A stretch of DNA of 64,000 bases, taken from Capsaspora owczarzaki ATCC 30864 (lineage: Eukaryota; Opisthokonta; Filasterea). The notes under the pieces were generated by a model, which did not search any database, had not been told where the DNA came from, and saw only the letters and a list, made by a program, of their open reading frames with translations. The stretch spans positions 393,872 through 457,871 of the forward strand of contig NW_011887304.1 in assembly GCF_000151315.2 (NCBI RefSeq), in the 5' to 3' direction. A program made the position numbers and the translations under genes. Shown here piece after piece: positions 51,651 to 63,358 of this stretch (the stretch's first letter is position 1; each line of letters starts with the position of its first letter).

Positions 51651-54600
51651 ATGCCAAGTGGTGCTGCTGCTGGGTTTGGTCCCCGCACTCCCTCCACATC
51701 CGATGCTGCTGGTGCCAGCATGAGCAGTGCGACCGCTACTCCCACCACCACCACGACGACTACGACTACGAGTACGAGTACGACTACGACTGCCAGTACT
51801 GGCGCTGGAAGTCGACCTGTCGAGCCGAGCTACAAGGCTGCCCGGATGCAGTCCGTGCTCGAGGTGCTCGGTCCAGACGAGACCATCACCACCGCGAGCG
51901 TCGCTGCAGAGGGCTTCCTTGTCGTCGGAACGAGCCTGGGCGCCATCTTGCTCTTCGATGCGCAGGGTCGCTTCATCACAGGCCGGCAAGGCGTCCATCG
52001 GTGAGTTTGCGTCGGTGGCTCAATCGCGCTCAGTTCAGTGTTGATCGTGTGGTATCAACATGCAAAAGCCATTACATGCATGGGCATGGGGGAATAGCTC
52101 AGCAGAGGGCTAACCCATCCACTCATCACTGGCATTGTAATGCTTCTGCTTGCCTAGACACGACGTGCTTTGCTGCACTGTTCATAATGGATGCATCATC
52201 ACGGGTGGCGCCGATGGACGAATTGTATGCTACTCGTGGCTCACGGGCGATTGTGACGATCTAAACACGCCGTCGGGAAGCGGGAGCACCGCAGCGCTGG
52301 AACCAGTTGCAGGCGTGGCCGTTTCGCCCGACTTTGTCCCGCCAACGCTGGCACGAACGATGGCATTGTACTCTCATGCGTCCGCGTCGCCTGGAAACCC
52401 GAGTAGCCCGGCAGGCCAAGGGTCTGGCACATCCGCTGACGCTTCTGGTAACGCTGCTGCCGCGACAGCTGCTGCTGCTGCGGCGGCGGCTGCCGGCAAG
52501 AAGGACGCCAGCGCTGGCGTGTTATTCTACGCTCGAGCCAGCTCTGGCACGGTTGTTCGACGGCAAAAGGGTCTTTTTGGGTTTTCCGAAGAAGTTATTT
52601 GGAGCGATGGTGGGTTTTGGCGACATTTGGTGCTGTTGCTGTGCGTTTGATTCAGAACACCGTTTGGACTAACCTGTTTTTGTTTGTTTGTTTGTTTTGC
52701 TGTGTTTTTTTTTTTGCAACATTGCATTGAATCCTCTGCCAACCATCTACTGAATCCTTGCAGATGAGAGCCATTCTGATCGAGCGTGGACGGGCGCTGA
52801 TGCTCAGAAGCAGGGCACCCAGCAGCACGAATACCACGGCCCAATGTTCTCGCGCGATTTCCGCAACATGTGCTACTTTGCGCCATATCTGTTTTTCTGT
52901 TGGCAGGATTCGCTGTACATTTACAACAACGCCAAAGACAAGTTGGTTGGTCGCATCGGTCAAACTGCCGATGCCCAGAACGGCGGTAACATTGACTGTG
53001 TCGTGACCCCTGACCAATTGATCGTCAAGTGGGGTGCCGTGGTCTACTTTTGTGCTCGAAATTTCGGCGATCGTCCGTTGACTGTCTTGCGGCACTTTCA
53101 AGCTCGTCGCGAAGTGGCCAAGCTGTGAGTGAAGAACAGAATCAGGATGGGAGGGATTTGATCCGTTGTCGTTTGAGACTTGTTGTGTGTCTAGTTTTTC
53201 GACGTGAATGTGAAGCTGCATGCAGGATGTTCACTTCTTTTTTTTTTTCTTTTTTCTTGTTTGTTTGTTTGTTTGTTTGTTTGTTTGTCTGTTTGTTTGT
53301 TTGTCTCTGAATCTCTGTCGCAGATCTTTGCTCGGCCAACACCTAGTCATGCTGTTTGAAGACTTTCCACATTATCACTACGGCACTCCTTTACACGAGC
53401 ATGCGACCGACACAAAGGCGCACGCTCCGGCACCCATCCAAATCGCCCTGTTTCGTCTCGACACAATGACGCTGGTGGACCTGTTCTCCCTCCCATCAAA
53501 CCTCTCTGGTTACCTCATCGGCATTTTTGCCGACTACACTGTGGGCCAGCCGCAGGCGTACTTGTCATCGCCGTTGCGAGTAAGAATGGGCATGTGCAAT
53601 GGCTTGTCACTCAACAGGTCCATCGGGCGGCTGTGACAGAATCTCACCAGAGTCAACTGACTGGGCATGGTCTCGCTGATAAAACACAGGGCACAAATCG
53701 CTGGTTTTCGTCAGATCACACCAGCGATCTTTCCAAAATGATGCACTTTCCTTCCACATTTTCTCTAGCACTGCAATCCTCGTTCGCTTCCCCGCTGCCC
53801 GTGTCTGCCACGGCCACATTGTCTGCGTTCCAGGGCATCACGCGCCTCTACGTGGTGCTTTCTAACGACGTTGTCATTCTGCGCTCGCTGTATGTTTCGG
53901 AGCAAATCGTCTGGCTCGTGGAGCAACAGCGCTTCCCCGCGGCCATTCACATGTGTCAGCGACATCGGAGGTAAGCATTCGAGGAGGATGAAGCTTCATG
54001 TCGTGCGTGCTTGATTTTGACCGTTGTTGCATGTCGCAGAACGCGCGAACTCATCGAAGTTGCCAACGAGTATGCCTGCCACTTGTGGGACAAGGCGCAG
54101 CATTTGCTGGTGAGCTACTTTGTGTCATGGTTGGCGAGTTGTGTTGGGCCTGATCACGATGACTCAATTTTCTTTGTTGTGCTTGGGCGTTTTTGTTTTT
54201 TCTCTTTTTCCTCCTTTCTCGATCTCCCGCCTGACAGGCTGTTCAGCTGTGGGCAGAGTATGTGCTTCCAAGCGCCCCTCCACGATTTTGGCGGATCTTT
54301 GTGGACAGATTCGAGCAGGTATTGAGGCGATTCTAGTGAAGTTGCAGCCGAAATTGATTGTCGACTTACATGGACCGGCTGACTTACATGGACCGATGCT
54401 CTGCGCAGACAAACCAACTCCACTTGTTGGAAAAGTACCTTCCATTCAATGACCGCTCGCTGTTGTCGCCCGAGACGTATGCTCGAGTGTTGGAGCATCA
54501 CATTGAGACTGGCGAAAACCAGGCGCTTCTAGAGTGCGTCTCGTACTGGCCGGTACTGTATCCAATGCCTCGCATTGTGACGCGCATCATCGAGGCTATT

Positions 54601-55525
54601 GCTTCCGCCTTGCAACTGGTCCAGCAAGCATTGCAGGTCGAGGCAAGCAGCGCCCAGCTCCGTGGTCCAAATCATTCTGGCCGCTCGCCCGAGGCTGCCG
54701 AGGCGTCTTTTGATGATGACATGCAGTTTGAGGGCGAAGCTCGCGCTGCGCCAGACCAAGCCTCGGCTACCGCTCTGTCATCAGAGCCAGCAACAATGCA
54801 AGCTTCCACCGAAACGCCGGCCCCATCTGGTCGTGTTCTTCTGCCTAGCCAGCAGCTACTGCAAGGGACCCTACCACTCTTCTGGTCATTGTTCAAGCTT
54901 TTTGAGTTTGCCAACCGTCCTGTCGAGGCCGTACAAGTTCTCATTGTGCTGGAACGGATTGATCACACGGCATCAAAGGGATACCCGCTCGCCTACTTTC
55001 ACGCACACAACCTGTGGTCCATCTTTGCAGCAGAGTCTGCAAGTGTAGGAGCTGTCTCTAGTGGTGCAGAACAACCTCCGGGGCATGCTCTGCCACTTCG
55101 CTCTCGCTCACACGACCCGGAAGAAATGTTGTCGCCCAACAATCCCACATCCGACGTGGGCGGTACGGCGCTCTCGTCGCCTTCGACCCCGACTCCCGCA
55201 TCCAGCTCTTTGAATTCGGCTCAAGAAACCATGGAAGAGCTCACTCTGTTTGGCGGCCACACCGCTTGCAATCGAATTGGCATCCAAACAGCCTCGCAGC
55301 TGCTTGGCTCCCGCGCTTCCCAGGCACGATTGCTGATGCATCTTGTCAGCCTTGAACCCGATCGCGGGTGTCAGCATCTTGCCACTTGCGCCATGTCTGG
55401 TCTTCTTCGGGTGCGTCGGAAGTTGAGCTTTGTTGATTGTTGTTGTTGCTGTTTCAATTGGCACTCACTTTTCGTTTCTTTGGGGGTTTTTTGTTGTCTT
55501 CTTTCTTTTTCGGCTTCCCTTCTTT

Positions 55526-55592
<67 letters not shown>

Positions 55593-56244
55593 TTCTCCCT
55601 AATTGTAGGTGTCGTTTGTGCTCGACCTGTTTGCCTATCATCGCAGCTTGCTTCAACCACCAGAACAACGCGCAGTCACACGCAAGCTCGAATTGAGTGA
55701 ACACCCTGAACCAGACCAAGCTACAACGACATACACTGCTGCTGCAGTCTTGCTGGACACGGCTGCAAAGAACGATACGGTCGGTCTGTACAAGTTCCGC
55801 CTGTGGTACCTGATGTATTGCGTCATCCAGGACGTCAAGGGAACGCAGCTCCACCATCGCGAAGTGATCGAGTCGTGCAAAAAGATTGTTGGCTACACGG
55901 GCAAGGGCTCGCGACCGGAATCCATGCTGCTGCGGATGGGCTCTGATGGCGCCGACGTGATTGCGACCATTTCTGCGGTGGCGGCCGACCCAGAGTTGGC
56001 TGCACTCAGTGCGATGGAAATTCCCCCATCCCCCCACGCATCGCCGCGCAAGCAAGGGAGCAGCGGTCGCGCATACCCGCTTTCTGGCATGGAACTTCCC
56101 CCGGATTCACTCGCTCGACGCACCATCCGCGCCTACCAGCACCACCTTCATTTGCAACAGCAACAGCAGCAACAGCAGCAACAGCCGTCGCCACCCGTCC
56201 AGCTGCCTTCCCCAGCTCAACAACAGCAACAATCCGAGGCTTGA
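51651..56244 (+). CDS. VPS41: Vps41-like HOPS tethering subunit, no RING seen
   Basis: Nine exons (51651-52000, 52158-52609, 52764-53124, 53324-53579, ~53690-53970, 54040-54109, 54238-54318, 54409-55410, 55609-56244) encode ~1160 aa. A Thr/Ser-rich leader precedes a WD40 N-terminal half (FLVVGTSLGAILLFDAQGRFI, GGADGRIVCYSW, FCWQDSLYIYNN). A clathrin-repeat-like half follows: QIVWLVEQQRFPAAIHMCQRHRR, LAVQLWAEYVLPSAPPRFWRIFVDRFEQ, NQLHLLEKYLPFNDRSLLSPETYARVLEHHIETG. This pattern and the DWLLEKKKYEEAL-like block point to Vps41. Long Ser/Ala inserts interrupt it. The C-terminus ends in polyQ without the RING-H2 of animal Vps41. The exon 5 acceptor is the least certain (an alternative is near 53651). 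Confidence 0.7.
53258..53304 (+). repeat. (GTTT)n microsatellite in a Vps41-like intron
   Basis: Tandem GTTT with two interruptions lies just upstream of the exon 4 acceptor at 53323, where it can serve as polypyrimidine tract. Confidence 0.9.
55530..55592 (+). repeat. (CT)n microsatellite before a 3' splice site
   Basis: About 60 bases of near-perfect CT dinucleotides sit directly upstream of the exon 9 acceptor (TAG at 55606-55608) in the Vps41-like gene. Confidence 0.95.
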
Positions 56245-56561
56245 ACACGCTTGGTTGTTTCTCGTTGACTTGGCAGATGGTTTGGATTGTTGGCTCGCTC
56301 CCTCCCTGATGATTATTTTGTTCCTTTCTTTCTTTATTTGTAGTTCTCAGAGTTCAAATTATCGACACACTTTCAGACCAAACACTTAGCCAATTTCAGC
56401 CAATTTCAGCCAAAATTTCAGTCAACAAATTGGTGGCGAATTTTTTTTCATTTTTCGAGTTTTTGTCGCTTTTTTTTTTTTTTTTTTTTTGTCGCTTTTG
56501 TGTCGCTTTGTTGGTTCTCCCATCGTTTCACGCAACACACTTCCCAACGCCAAAAAAAACC
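56245..56561. other. Intergenic between Vps41-like gene and PDCD4
   Basis: The 317 bp include a tandem CAATTTCAGC (about 56389-56411) and a T20-type run near 56472-56490 followed by a pyrimidine-rich leader before the PDCD4 ATG. No gene seen. Confidence 0.5.
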
Positions 56562-59371
56562 ATGTCGACGGCTGCTGAGCATCTCACGAGCCCGCCAACG
56601 GTTCCGCAGACAGCGTCGCAGGCTGCCTTCCTCGCGCATTCCCGCAATGTCAACCACCACAGCGGTGGTGTCGGCAGCGGCGGCATCGGCGGCGGCGGTG
56701 GTAGCAACCACTCGCTCAGCGGTGGCAGCAGCAGCACTGGCAGCATTGGTGGCGGCGTTGGCGGCGTTGGGATTGGATTGAGCGCAGCAAGCAGCGGTGC
56801 GAGCCATTCTGCACCCATCGCAATGCCCCACCACAACAGCGCTGCGTACATGCCCCACAGCCACCACCAGCACTATGTGCGTGGAAACAGCCTCGACAAC
56901 GGCTCGTCGAGCGATGGCTCAACCAGTGGCGGCAGTGGCGGCGGTGGCAGTGGCAGTGGCGGTCGGCGTTCGAGTCGTGAAGCGATCGCCATCGCCGCCG
57001 CCGCAGCCGCTTCCATGCGCGGCCGTCGCAAGCGCAACACGTCCTCTGGCTCGTCCCGCAAGATCGTCATCAAGAAAGGTATGTATTTTGTCTGAATTCG
57101 GTCTCTGCGCAATCGCAATGAAAGTGAGAAAAAAATGCGAGACGAAAAAAAAAAAAAAAAAAAAAACAGACAAAAGCAGCGTTTTGTTGATTTTGATGAC
57201 GTGATTTCCAATTGTTTGAGCGCGCAACCGAAACTCAAACGGTCACTCAACACTGAAGTACAATGAATGAATCGTCGTCTGATTGTGTGGATTGTTGCTT
57301 TTTCCCCCGGGAAAGAGGGGTTGAGTATGGAAAAAAACAATCACACTCAGTGAACATTCAAGCACCGAACAAAGTGGATGAACATGGAGCATGCATCGCT
57401 CAAGCGAACAATTGGCATCTAAGGCCGAAGACCTGCTGGCGCTTTTGTGATTGGGAGTGCTTGGCGGTTGTGGGAATGGACCGCACTTTTTTTGGTGACT
57501 GCTACAAAGTGCGTCGCTGAGCTCTTCCTTAGATGTGATGTGGCTCAAAAAGCAATCATCATAAACAACGTCCGACTATGACTATGACTATGACATGTGT
57601 GCCTGAATCACTGATTGGTGATGCGTTTGTTGGTTTCGATTCGATCGTACTCCTTTCTTGGCAGGTGGAGCTGGTGGCAAGACTGTCTGGGGCAAGCCAG
57701 GGTGTGAGATTGATGCCGCGCCCGCGACGTCGAACGATCCGCGTGATCCCAACTACGTGGACGAAGACGAGGAAGAGGAGGACGAGGCGTTTGAGGACGA
57801 CGATGATCGCTTCGACCCGACCGAGCCGCCCACCCGGTCTCAGCGTCCCAGAGTGGGTCTTCCGCCCAAGCAGTCGTCCGCGTGGCAGGCCGCGGCTCAA
57901 GAGAAGGAGGAATGCCAGCGCTTACTGCAGCAAACGTTGCCGCACTACATGTTGAACGGCGATCCAACCGACATTGTCGACGCGCTCGAAGACGCCAACT
58001 TTTCGGCTGCGGGCGTCACGATTGTCGCTCATATCATCGAGATGGCTCTGGACCGCAAGGACTGTGACAGGGAACTGGCAGCCATTCTTGTAGCCACACT
58101 GGTCGCGCAGCGCATCGTGGGATCGGACGATGTTGCGAACGCCTTCGAATCGCTGTTGGCACGCCTGTCAGACATTGTGCTGGACACCCCTCATGTTGTG
58201 CAAACCCTTGCCAAGTTCATTGCACGTGCGGTTGCGGATGACATTCTTCCTCCAGTGTTTGTGACGCGCAGTCATTCCGGGTCCAACTCCAGTTCCGCGG
58301 CCAGCTCCTTCCCCGCCAGTCCGTCGACGCCTTCCAACACGCCAATCTTCCGGCCCATCACCTCGTCCCAGCGCACGCTTTCCACCTCCGTCCCGACGCT
58401 CGCCATCCCGATCGGGGCTGGCAGCGCCCCGCCTCGCAAGAGCTCTACGTCCACCCCAGCTCCCGCCAACAGCATTGATGAGAGAGCGTTTCTGTCGCTG
58501 CATGCGGCCCTGCTCTCGACGAGTCCGCGCGAAGCAATCAGTGCTCTTGAAGCAGCAGCCGCCAACTACGCCGCGAAACGACACAACAGTGTGTCGTCAA
58601 CGTCCATGTCTCCGGTTCCGGAACCGGATTTGGCCGTCGATGCGTTGCATCTTGCTAAGACGCTTATCAACATGAAGCACGGCTTTGTTCGCTTGGACAA
58701 TGTCTTTGGCGTCAACGGTGGCAGGCGCACTGTCAAGCAGCTCTCCAAACAGATTGGCCTGCTGTTGCGAGAATACTTGTTCAGCGACGATCTGGCCGAA
58801 GCGGAGCGCTGTGTTCGTGAGCTCGAGGTGCCGCACTTTCATCATGAGGTAAAGGAGAGGAGAGGAGGCGGGGGGAGGGGTTTTTGTTATGGGTGGAGTT
58901 TTGCTTTTTTTTTTTTTTTTTTTTGTGTGTGTTTTTTTTTTTTTTTTTTGTTTTTTTTTTTTCCTGATTCTTGCTTTTTTGGGACTGTGCTTTTCGTTGT
59001 GGTTGATTTTCTTTGCAAGAATCGCTTCACTGACACATTGTCCTTTGCTTCTAATGGATTGGGATGCTCACTAGATTGTGTACGAGGCAATCATCATGAT
59101 GATGGAGCGACCAGCGGCACGAGACCGAGCTGCCTTGAGCCGGCTGCTTGGCGCGTTTGCCAGAACGTTGTTGCTGACCCCCGACCAGATCGAGCAAGGT
59201 GTAGCGCGTGTGTATGAAGAGCTACCGGAGCTTGCAATGGACATTCCAAACGCCGCAGGTCATCTCGACGAATGCATGAAGGCTGCAATCACGGACGGTT
59301 GGATTTCGCAACCCACCCTTGTGAAACTTGCCGGCAAAGCCGCAGTGCAGCACGCACCACGTAGCTCTTAG
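56562..59371 (+). CDS. PDCD4: PDCD4-like double-MA3 translation regulator
   Basis: Three exons (56562-57078, 57665-58848, 59075-59371) encode ~665 aa. The N-terminal exon is Gly/Ser/His-rich and ends in a basic RRKRNTSSGSSRKIVIKK. Exon 2 opens GGAGGKTVWGKPGCE and DPRDPNYVDED, the exact lead-in of PDCD4, then the first MA3 domain (~250-365, LLQQTLPHYMLNGDPTDIVDAL, LDTPHVVQTLAKFIARAVADDIL). A Ser/Pro linker is followed by the second MA3 (~530-650, LLLREYLFSDDLAEAERCVRELEVPHFHHE joined to IVYEAIIMMME). PDCD4 binds eIF4A through MA3 domains and blocks cap-dependent initiation. The C-terminus lacks the S6K/phosphodegron-like tail that cannot be judged here. Intron 1 is 586 nt. Confidence 0.92.
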
Positions 59372-59763
59372 CGGCGTGTGGCAGTCTTTTTCCAGAGTGG
59401 GCGTAGCCAGCGAATGGGTTCTCCGACGGCGACTCGTTGCTGTGATGGAAAGTGTTTGATGTGTAGGTCGGGTGGTTTGGAATTTTATGAATCAGGTGTT
59501 TGCGCTGTGTCTTTCGCTGATCATTGTCAATACAAGCAATTTTGGAGGCAATGAGCTGAGTGGCGATGGATTAACCTTTCCAATTGGACTTGGTTGTGAT
59601 TGAAAGGCCCGGGATCTGACTTGACTCTGGCTTCAGACATGTACCGGCGCAACCTATGCAGTGCTTGCCAGTCCGGGATCCATCAGGCGAGCAACAAAAT
59701 CCAAATCCGAAAGCTCCATTCTCGTTGGTCAAGTCATTTGCCCAGGCGCGGACACATCGAAAG
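59372..59763. other. Intergenic between PDCD4 and tRNA-Ala
   Basis: The 392 bp contain the PDCD4 3' UTR and the 5' flank of the tRNA. No ORF of note is seen. Confidence 0.5.
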
Positions 59764-59836
59764 GGGCTTGTAGCTCATTTGGTAGAGCGCATCGTTAGCA
59801 TCGATGAGGTCAGCGGTTCGACTCCGTTCAAGTCCA
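59764..59836 (+). tRNA. tRNA-Ala (anticodon AGC)
   Basis: A 73-nt cloverleaf: acceptor stem GGGCTTG with CAAGTCC and discriminator A; D arm GCTC/GAGC; anticodon stem CATCG/CGATG with loop TTAGCAT giving anticodon AGC at 59797-59799; T arm AGCGG/CCGTT around TTCGACT. The acceptor has G3:U70, the main alanine identity pair. No intron is present. The internal A and B boxes are intact and a T8 run (59837-59844) provides a pol III terminator. The CCA is not encoded beyond its normal absence in eukaryotes. Confidence 0.97.
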
Positions 59837-59844
59837 TTTTTTTT
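59837..59844 (+). terminator. Pol III terminator of tRNA-Ala
   Basis: Eight consecutive T directly after the discriminator base; further T-runs follow at 59852-59880. Confidence 0.85.
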
Positions 59845-60639
59845 GCCTGGTTGTTTTTTTTTTGTTTTTTTTTTTTTTTTTGGTTTCCTCCAACCACCAA
59901 AAGCTCGCTGTGCCTCGTCGCTAGTATTGGCGTATGAAGCTCTAGTCAAACACTTGCAGCCCAGATTTGGTGTCTGGGATGCTAACAACATTTTGGTCGT
60001 CGCAGAGGACGAGAATCATCTTTTGGAGGGTCGATTGCGAGGGCGTTGCCCCAGAGCTTATGGAAGCCTGGGCTAGTCTTGAGTGCTTTGTTTGTGCGGC
60101 ATGTGTAGGTGTCTTGCCTCGCGCGATTGAGAACGAGGCTTCGGAAGTGCGCAACAGCATGAGTCGGGTGGATGGTTGTGTGATCGAAGCGAGCTCGGCA
60201 CCGCAACGTCCAGAGTGTCCATCGGGCCAGGTGGAACAAGATGGTCAGACACGAGCGGGAGTGGTCGTGCTTCTTGTCCACAATGAGCAGTTCGTATCGG
60301 TGTGTGCGCCAAGGTCCGAGCAGCTTCGTTTTGGGCAATGTTTTGTTTTTTTGTTTTTGTTTTCCCTCTCCTTCATGTTTCAAGTCGGCGTCCGTACTTG
60401 TCATCCTCGTCTATGCCCTTGTTGAGTTGTTGTGTTTTTCAGCCTTCTTGATGTTAGTCATTGTTCGTTGTTGTTGTGGCGGCGCTTTTGTTTTTGTTTT
60501 TTTTTTTCTTTGTTTGCGTCGCTGCCGCACTTTTCGTGCGTTTGGCTCTGCACTCTGTGTTTGAGAGATGATATGTGAAAGCCCAACCAATGAGACTGAC
60601 TGAAACAACCGCGTTGTTCCGATAGATTGAAAGTCAGCC
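59845..60639. other. Region between tRNA-Ala and LRR gene
   Basis: About 800 bp with T-rich blocks (59852-59880, 60340-60365, 60495-60508). Open frames of ~140-150 codons exist on both strands but look random. It probably contains the LRR gene promoter. Confidence 0.45.
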
Positions 60640-63358
60640 ATGCTGTCGTATCAAAATATGAGCGCGAGACAGCGCGAGTTGTACGACAAAGTCAAGAATG
60701 CGCGTGAATGGTTCAGGTAAGAAAAAGCCGGAAATATTGGACGACAAGTGGGTGATGTCAGCAGAGGGCATTTAGAGTGCTCACGGAAGGACGGAATGCA
60801 CAGTCTGCACGACAATCAAATTGGCGAAGATGGTGCGCGGGCGATTGCTGAGACACTCAAAGTGAACACGACACTGACTAAAATCAAGTAAGTCGTCTCA
60901 CATTGACTAGTGCATGTGAGTGGGTGGTTTCAGCAGAGGCATTCAGAGTGCTCAGTGGCGAATGGGACGGACAAGTCTGACTGAGAATCAGATTGGTGAT
61001 GCTGGAGCGCGGGCGATTGCTGAGACACTCAGAGTGAACACGACAGTGACCGACCTTGGGTAAGGCAATTCGCTTCGATTGATGCGTGTGAGTGGGTGAT
61101 GTCAGCAGAGGACATTTAGAGTGCTCACTGATGGACGGACAGGCTATGGAAGAATCAGATTGGCGATGCTGGTGCCCATGCACTTTCTGCGGCACTCAAA
61201 GTGAACAAGACGTTGATCAAGATCGAGTAAGGGGTGTCACTTTCACTCAACAGGAGGCATTTAGAGTGCTCATTGATGGAGGGGATGTACAGTCTGAATG
61301 GGAATCAGATTGGCGATGCTGGAGCACAGGCGATTGCTGAAACGCTCAAAGTCAACACGACGCTCGCTAACCTCGGGTAAGTCATCTCACTTTGATGTGA
61401 GTCAGCAGAGGTGCTCAGAATGCTTACTGATGACTGAACAGTTTGCACAATAATAAGCTTGGCGATGCTGGAGCGACTGCGATTGCTGAGATGCTCAAAG
61501 TGAACAAGATGCTAACTTCGCTCAGGTAAGGCAACTCACGTTCACTGATGTTTGTAAATGAGTGATGTCAGCAGATGGTTTTCAGAGTGCTCACGGATGA
61601 ACAGCCTGGATAACAATCAGATTGGCAATGCTGGAGCGCTGGCGATCGCTGAGGCACTCAAAGTGAACAAGACCCTGACTTGGCTCAAGTAAAGCATCTT
61701 TCTTTGACTGAAGCATACAAGTGACTGATTCAGCAGATGACATTCAAATGCTCACTGATGGAGAGATGTACAGTCTAAGTGAGAATCAGATTGGCGATGC
61801 TGGAGCGCAGGCCATTGCTGAGGCGCTCAAAGTGAACACGACTTTGCCGTGTCTCGTGTAAGTCACATCACTTTCCACTGATGCTTGTGCAGGTGTGATC
61901 CAGCAAACGAATTCAGAGTGCTCACGAATGGAGTGAATGGACAGGCTCCAGCAGAATCAGATTGGTGATGCTGGAGCGCATGCAATTGCTGAAGCACTCA
62001 AAGTGAACAAGACCCTGACTTGTCTCTTGTAAGTCATCTCTCTTCAACGATGCTTGTGTATGTGCGATCCAGCAAACGAATTCAGAGTGCTCACTAATGG
62101 AGAGAATGGACAGGCTCCAACAGAATCAGATTGGTGATGCTGGAGCGCATGCAATTGCTGAAGCACTCAAGGTCAACAACACAGGGCTAATTGTGCTCTT
62201 GTAAGGCATCGCACTTTGACTGATGCTTGTGAGTGGATGATTCAGTGGCCAATGCTTACTGATCGTGAGGACTAGTTTGAATGAGAATGAGATTGGCAAT
62301 GCTGGAGCGCAGGCGATTGCTGAGGCTCTCAAAGTGAACACGACGCTGATTGTGCTCTTGTACGGCCGCTATCCCTCAAAGTTCCACTTGGCGCAGAGAA
62401 CTAACTGATGGATGGAACGAACAGGTTGGGAGACAATCAGATTGGCGATGCCGGAGCCCAGGCAATTGCCGAAGCGTTCAAGGTGAACCAGAAGCCGAGG
62501 TTTACACAGTATGATGTCGTGCACTTTCACTTTGCCAGGGTCATCCATATCACTCACTCACATTGCTCAACAGTCTGGAGCGGAATTGCATTAGCAATGC
62601 TTGCTCTCAAGCAATCAATACACGCAGGGACCATGATGGACGGGGACCTTAGTAAGTGGTCCTTGCCAAATGAAGCCATTGAAGCTCACGCGAGCTGCTT
62701 CCAACCAATGGAGTGTGCCTTCCGATTGCTCATTTATGTTGCTTGTTCGTTGCGCAGCATTTACGACCAGGTCAATCCTCTTGCATTCTCCTTACTTCCA
62801 CGCTTTGCTACCGCTGACGACCTTCAGACCGTATTTTGCTTGCTGACCGGCGAACCGGCGCTAGAGGATCAGTCCTCACTTCTACCAGCATTACCAGCCG
62901 AGATTGCAGACATCATTATGGACGAAGCGCAATACTGGCAAGGCGTGCAGCATACCAAACGAAGCCCGTACGATGGCCGTCCTGTCAAGATCACAGTGCC
63001 TCAAAGCATCAATGGAAATTCGACCCGTGTGAAAGCAATTCAAGTGGTTCGGGACACGAAGAAACTTTACCACCGCATCGGTGACAACGTCTTTGACTTG
63101 ATTGTTCGAGATGAGCAAGGTGCTGTTCAATATGAATACGCGGCGAAAGCGACTTTTGTCGATTCTACACTCGTATCCGCGACGCTCTGGCCAGCGAGCA
63201 CTCCTATCATCAGGCAGATCCGTGTGGGTTGGCAAGTTCAGGTTCAACCCAGCAAGTCTCCCTATGATGTGTTAGATGCATGTAGAGTCATACTATCAGG
63301 ACTCACAGGCTCTGCAACTACCTCTCGGTCGTTCTTTGCGAAGAAGACTCGGCGTTGA
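60640..63358 (+). CDS. Leucine-rich repeat (RNase-inhibitor type) protein, one repeat per exon
   Basis: Exon 1 (60640-60716) encodes MLSYQNMSARQRELYDKV and a short helix. Then come eleven phase-2 exons, each one LRR: 60804-60887, 60976-61059, 61143-61226, 61293-61376, 61442-61525, 61605-61688, 61774-61857, 61945-62028, 62114-62200, 62276-62359, 62425-62499. A divergent repeat follows (62574-62651, LERNCISNACSQAI) and a last exon (62758-63358). Typical repeat: LxxNQIGDAGAQAIAEALKVNTTLTxL, 28 residues, of the NLRC3/RNH1 class. The C-terminal domain has LPAEIADIIMDEAQYW, an F-box-like or HET-associated look, then beta-rich sequence I do not recognise. The product is ~557 aa; retaining the last two introns also stays in frame (~617 aa). 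The role is unknown, probably protein recognition. Confidence 0.8.
60804..62499 (+). repeat. Tandem array of ~167-bp exon+intron units
   Basis: Eleven units of an 84-nt exon (one is 87, one 75) plus a 66-88-nt intron. Introns as well as exons are alike: most carry a GTAAGtca start, a TGANTGATGCNTGTGAGTG-type segment, CAGCAGAG and ATTNAGAGTGCTCACTGATGGA before the acceptor. Whole-unit duplication is the simplest cause. Confidence 0.9.

Noticed and set aside
52088-52140. tRNA-like A-box (TAGCTCAGCAGAG) in a Vps41-like intron
   Set aside because: No matching B-box, anticodon arm or acceptor stem could be formed.
58889-59074. Phe-rich ORF between PDCD4 exons
   Set aside because: It is translated from T-runs inside PDCD4 intron 2.
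59967-60425. 152-codon plus-strand ORF after tRNA-Ala
   Set aside because: It ends in poly-Phe/Leu from T-runs, and no motif is recognised.
60804-62499. CRISPR-like array
   Set aside because: The regular ~167-bp spacing comes from LRR exons and introns with splice sites; repeat and spacer lengths and the coding content do not fit CRISPR, and the organism is eukaryotic.
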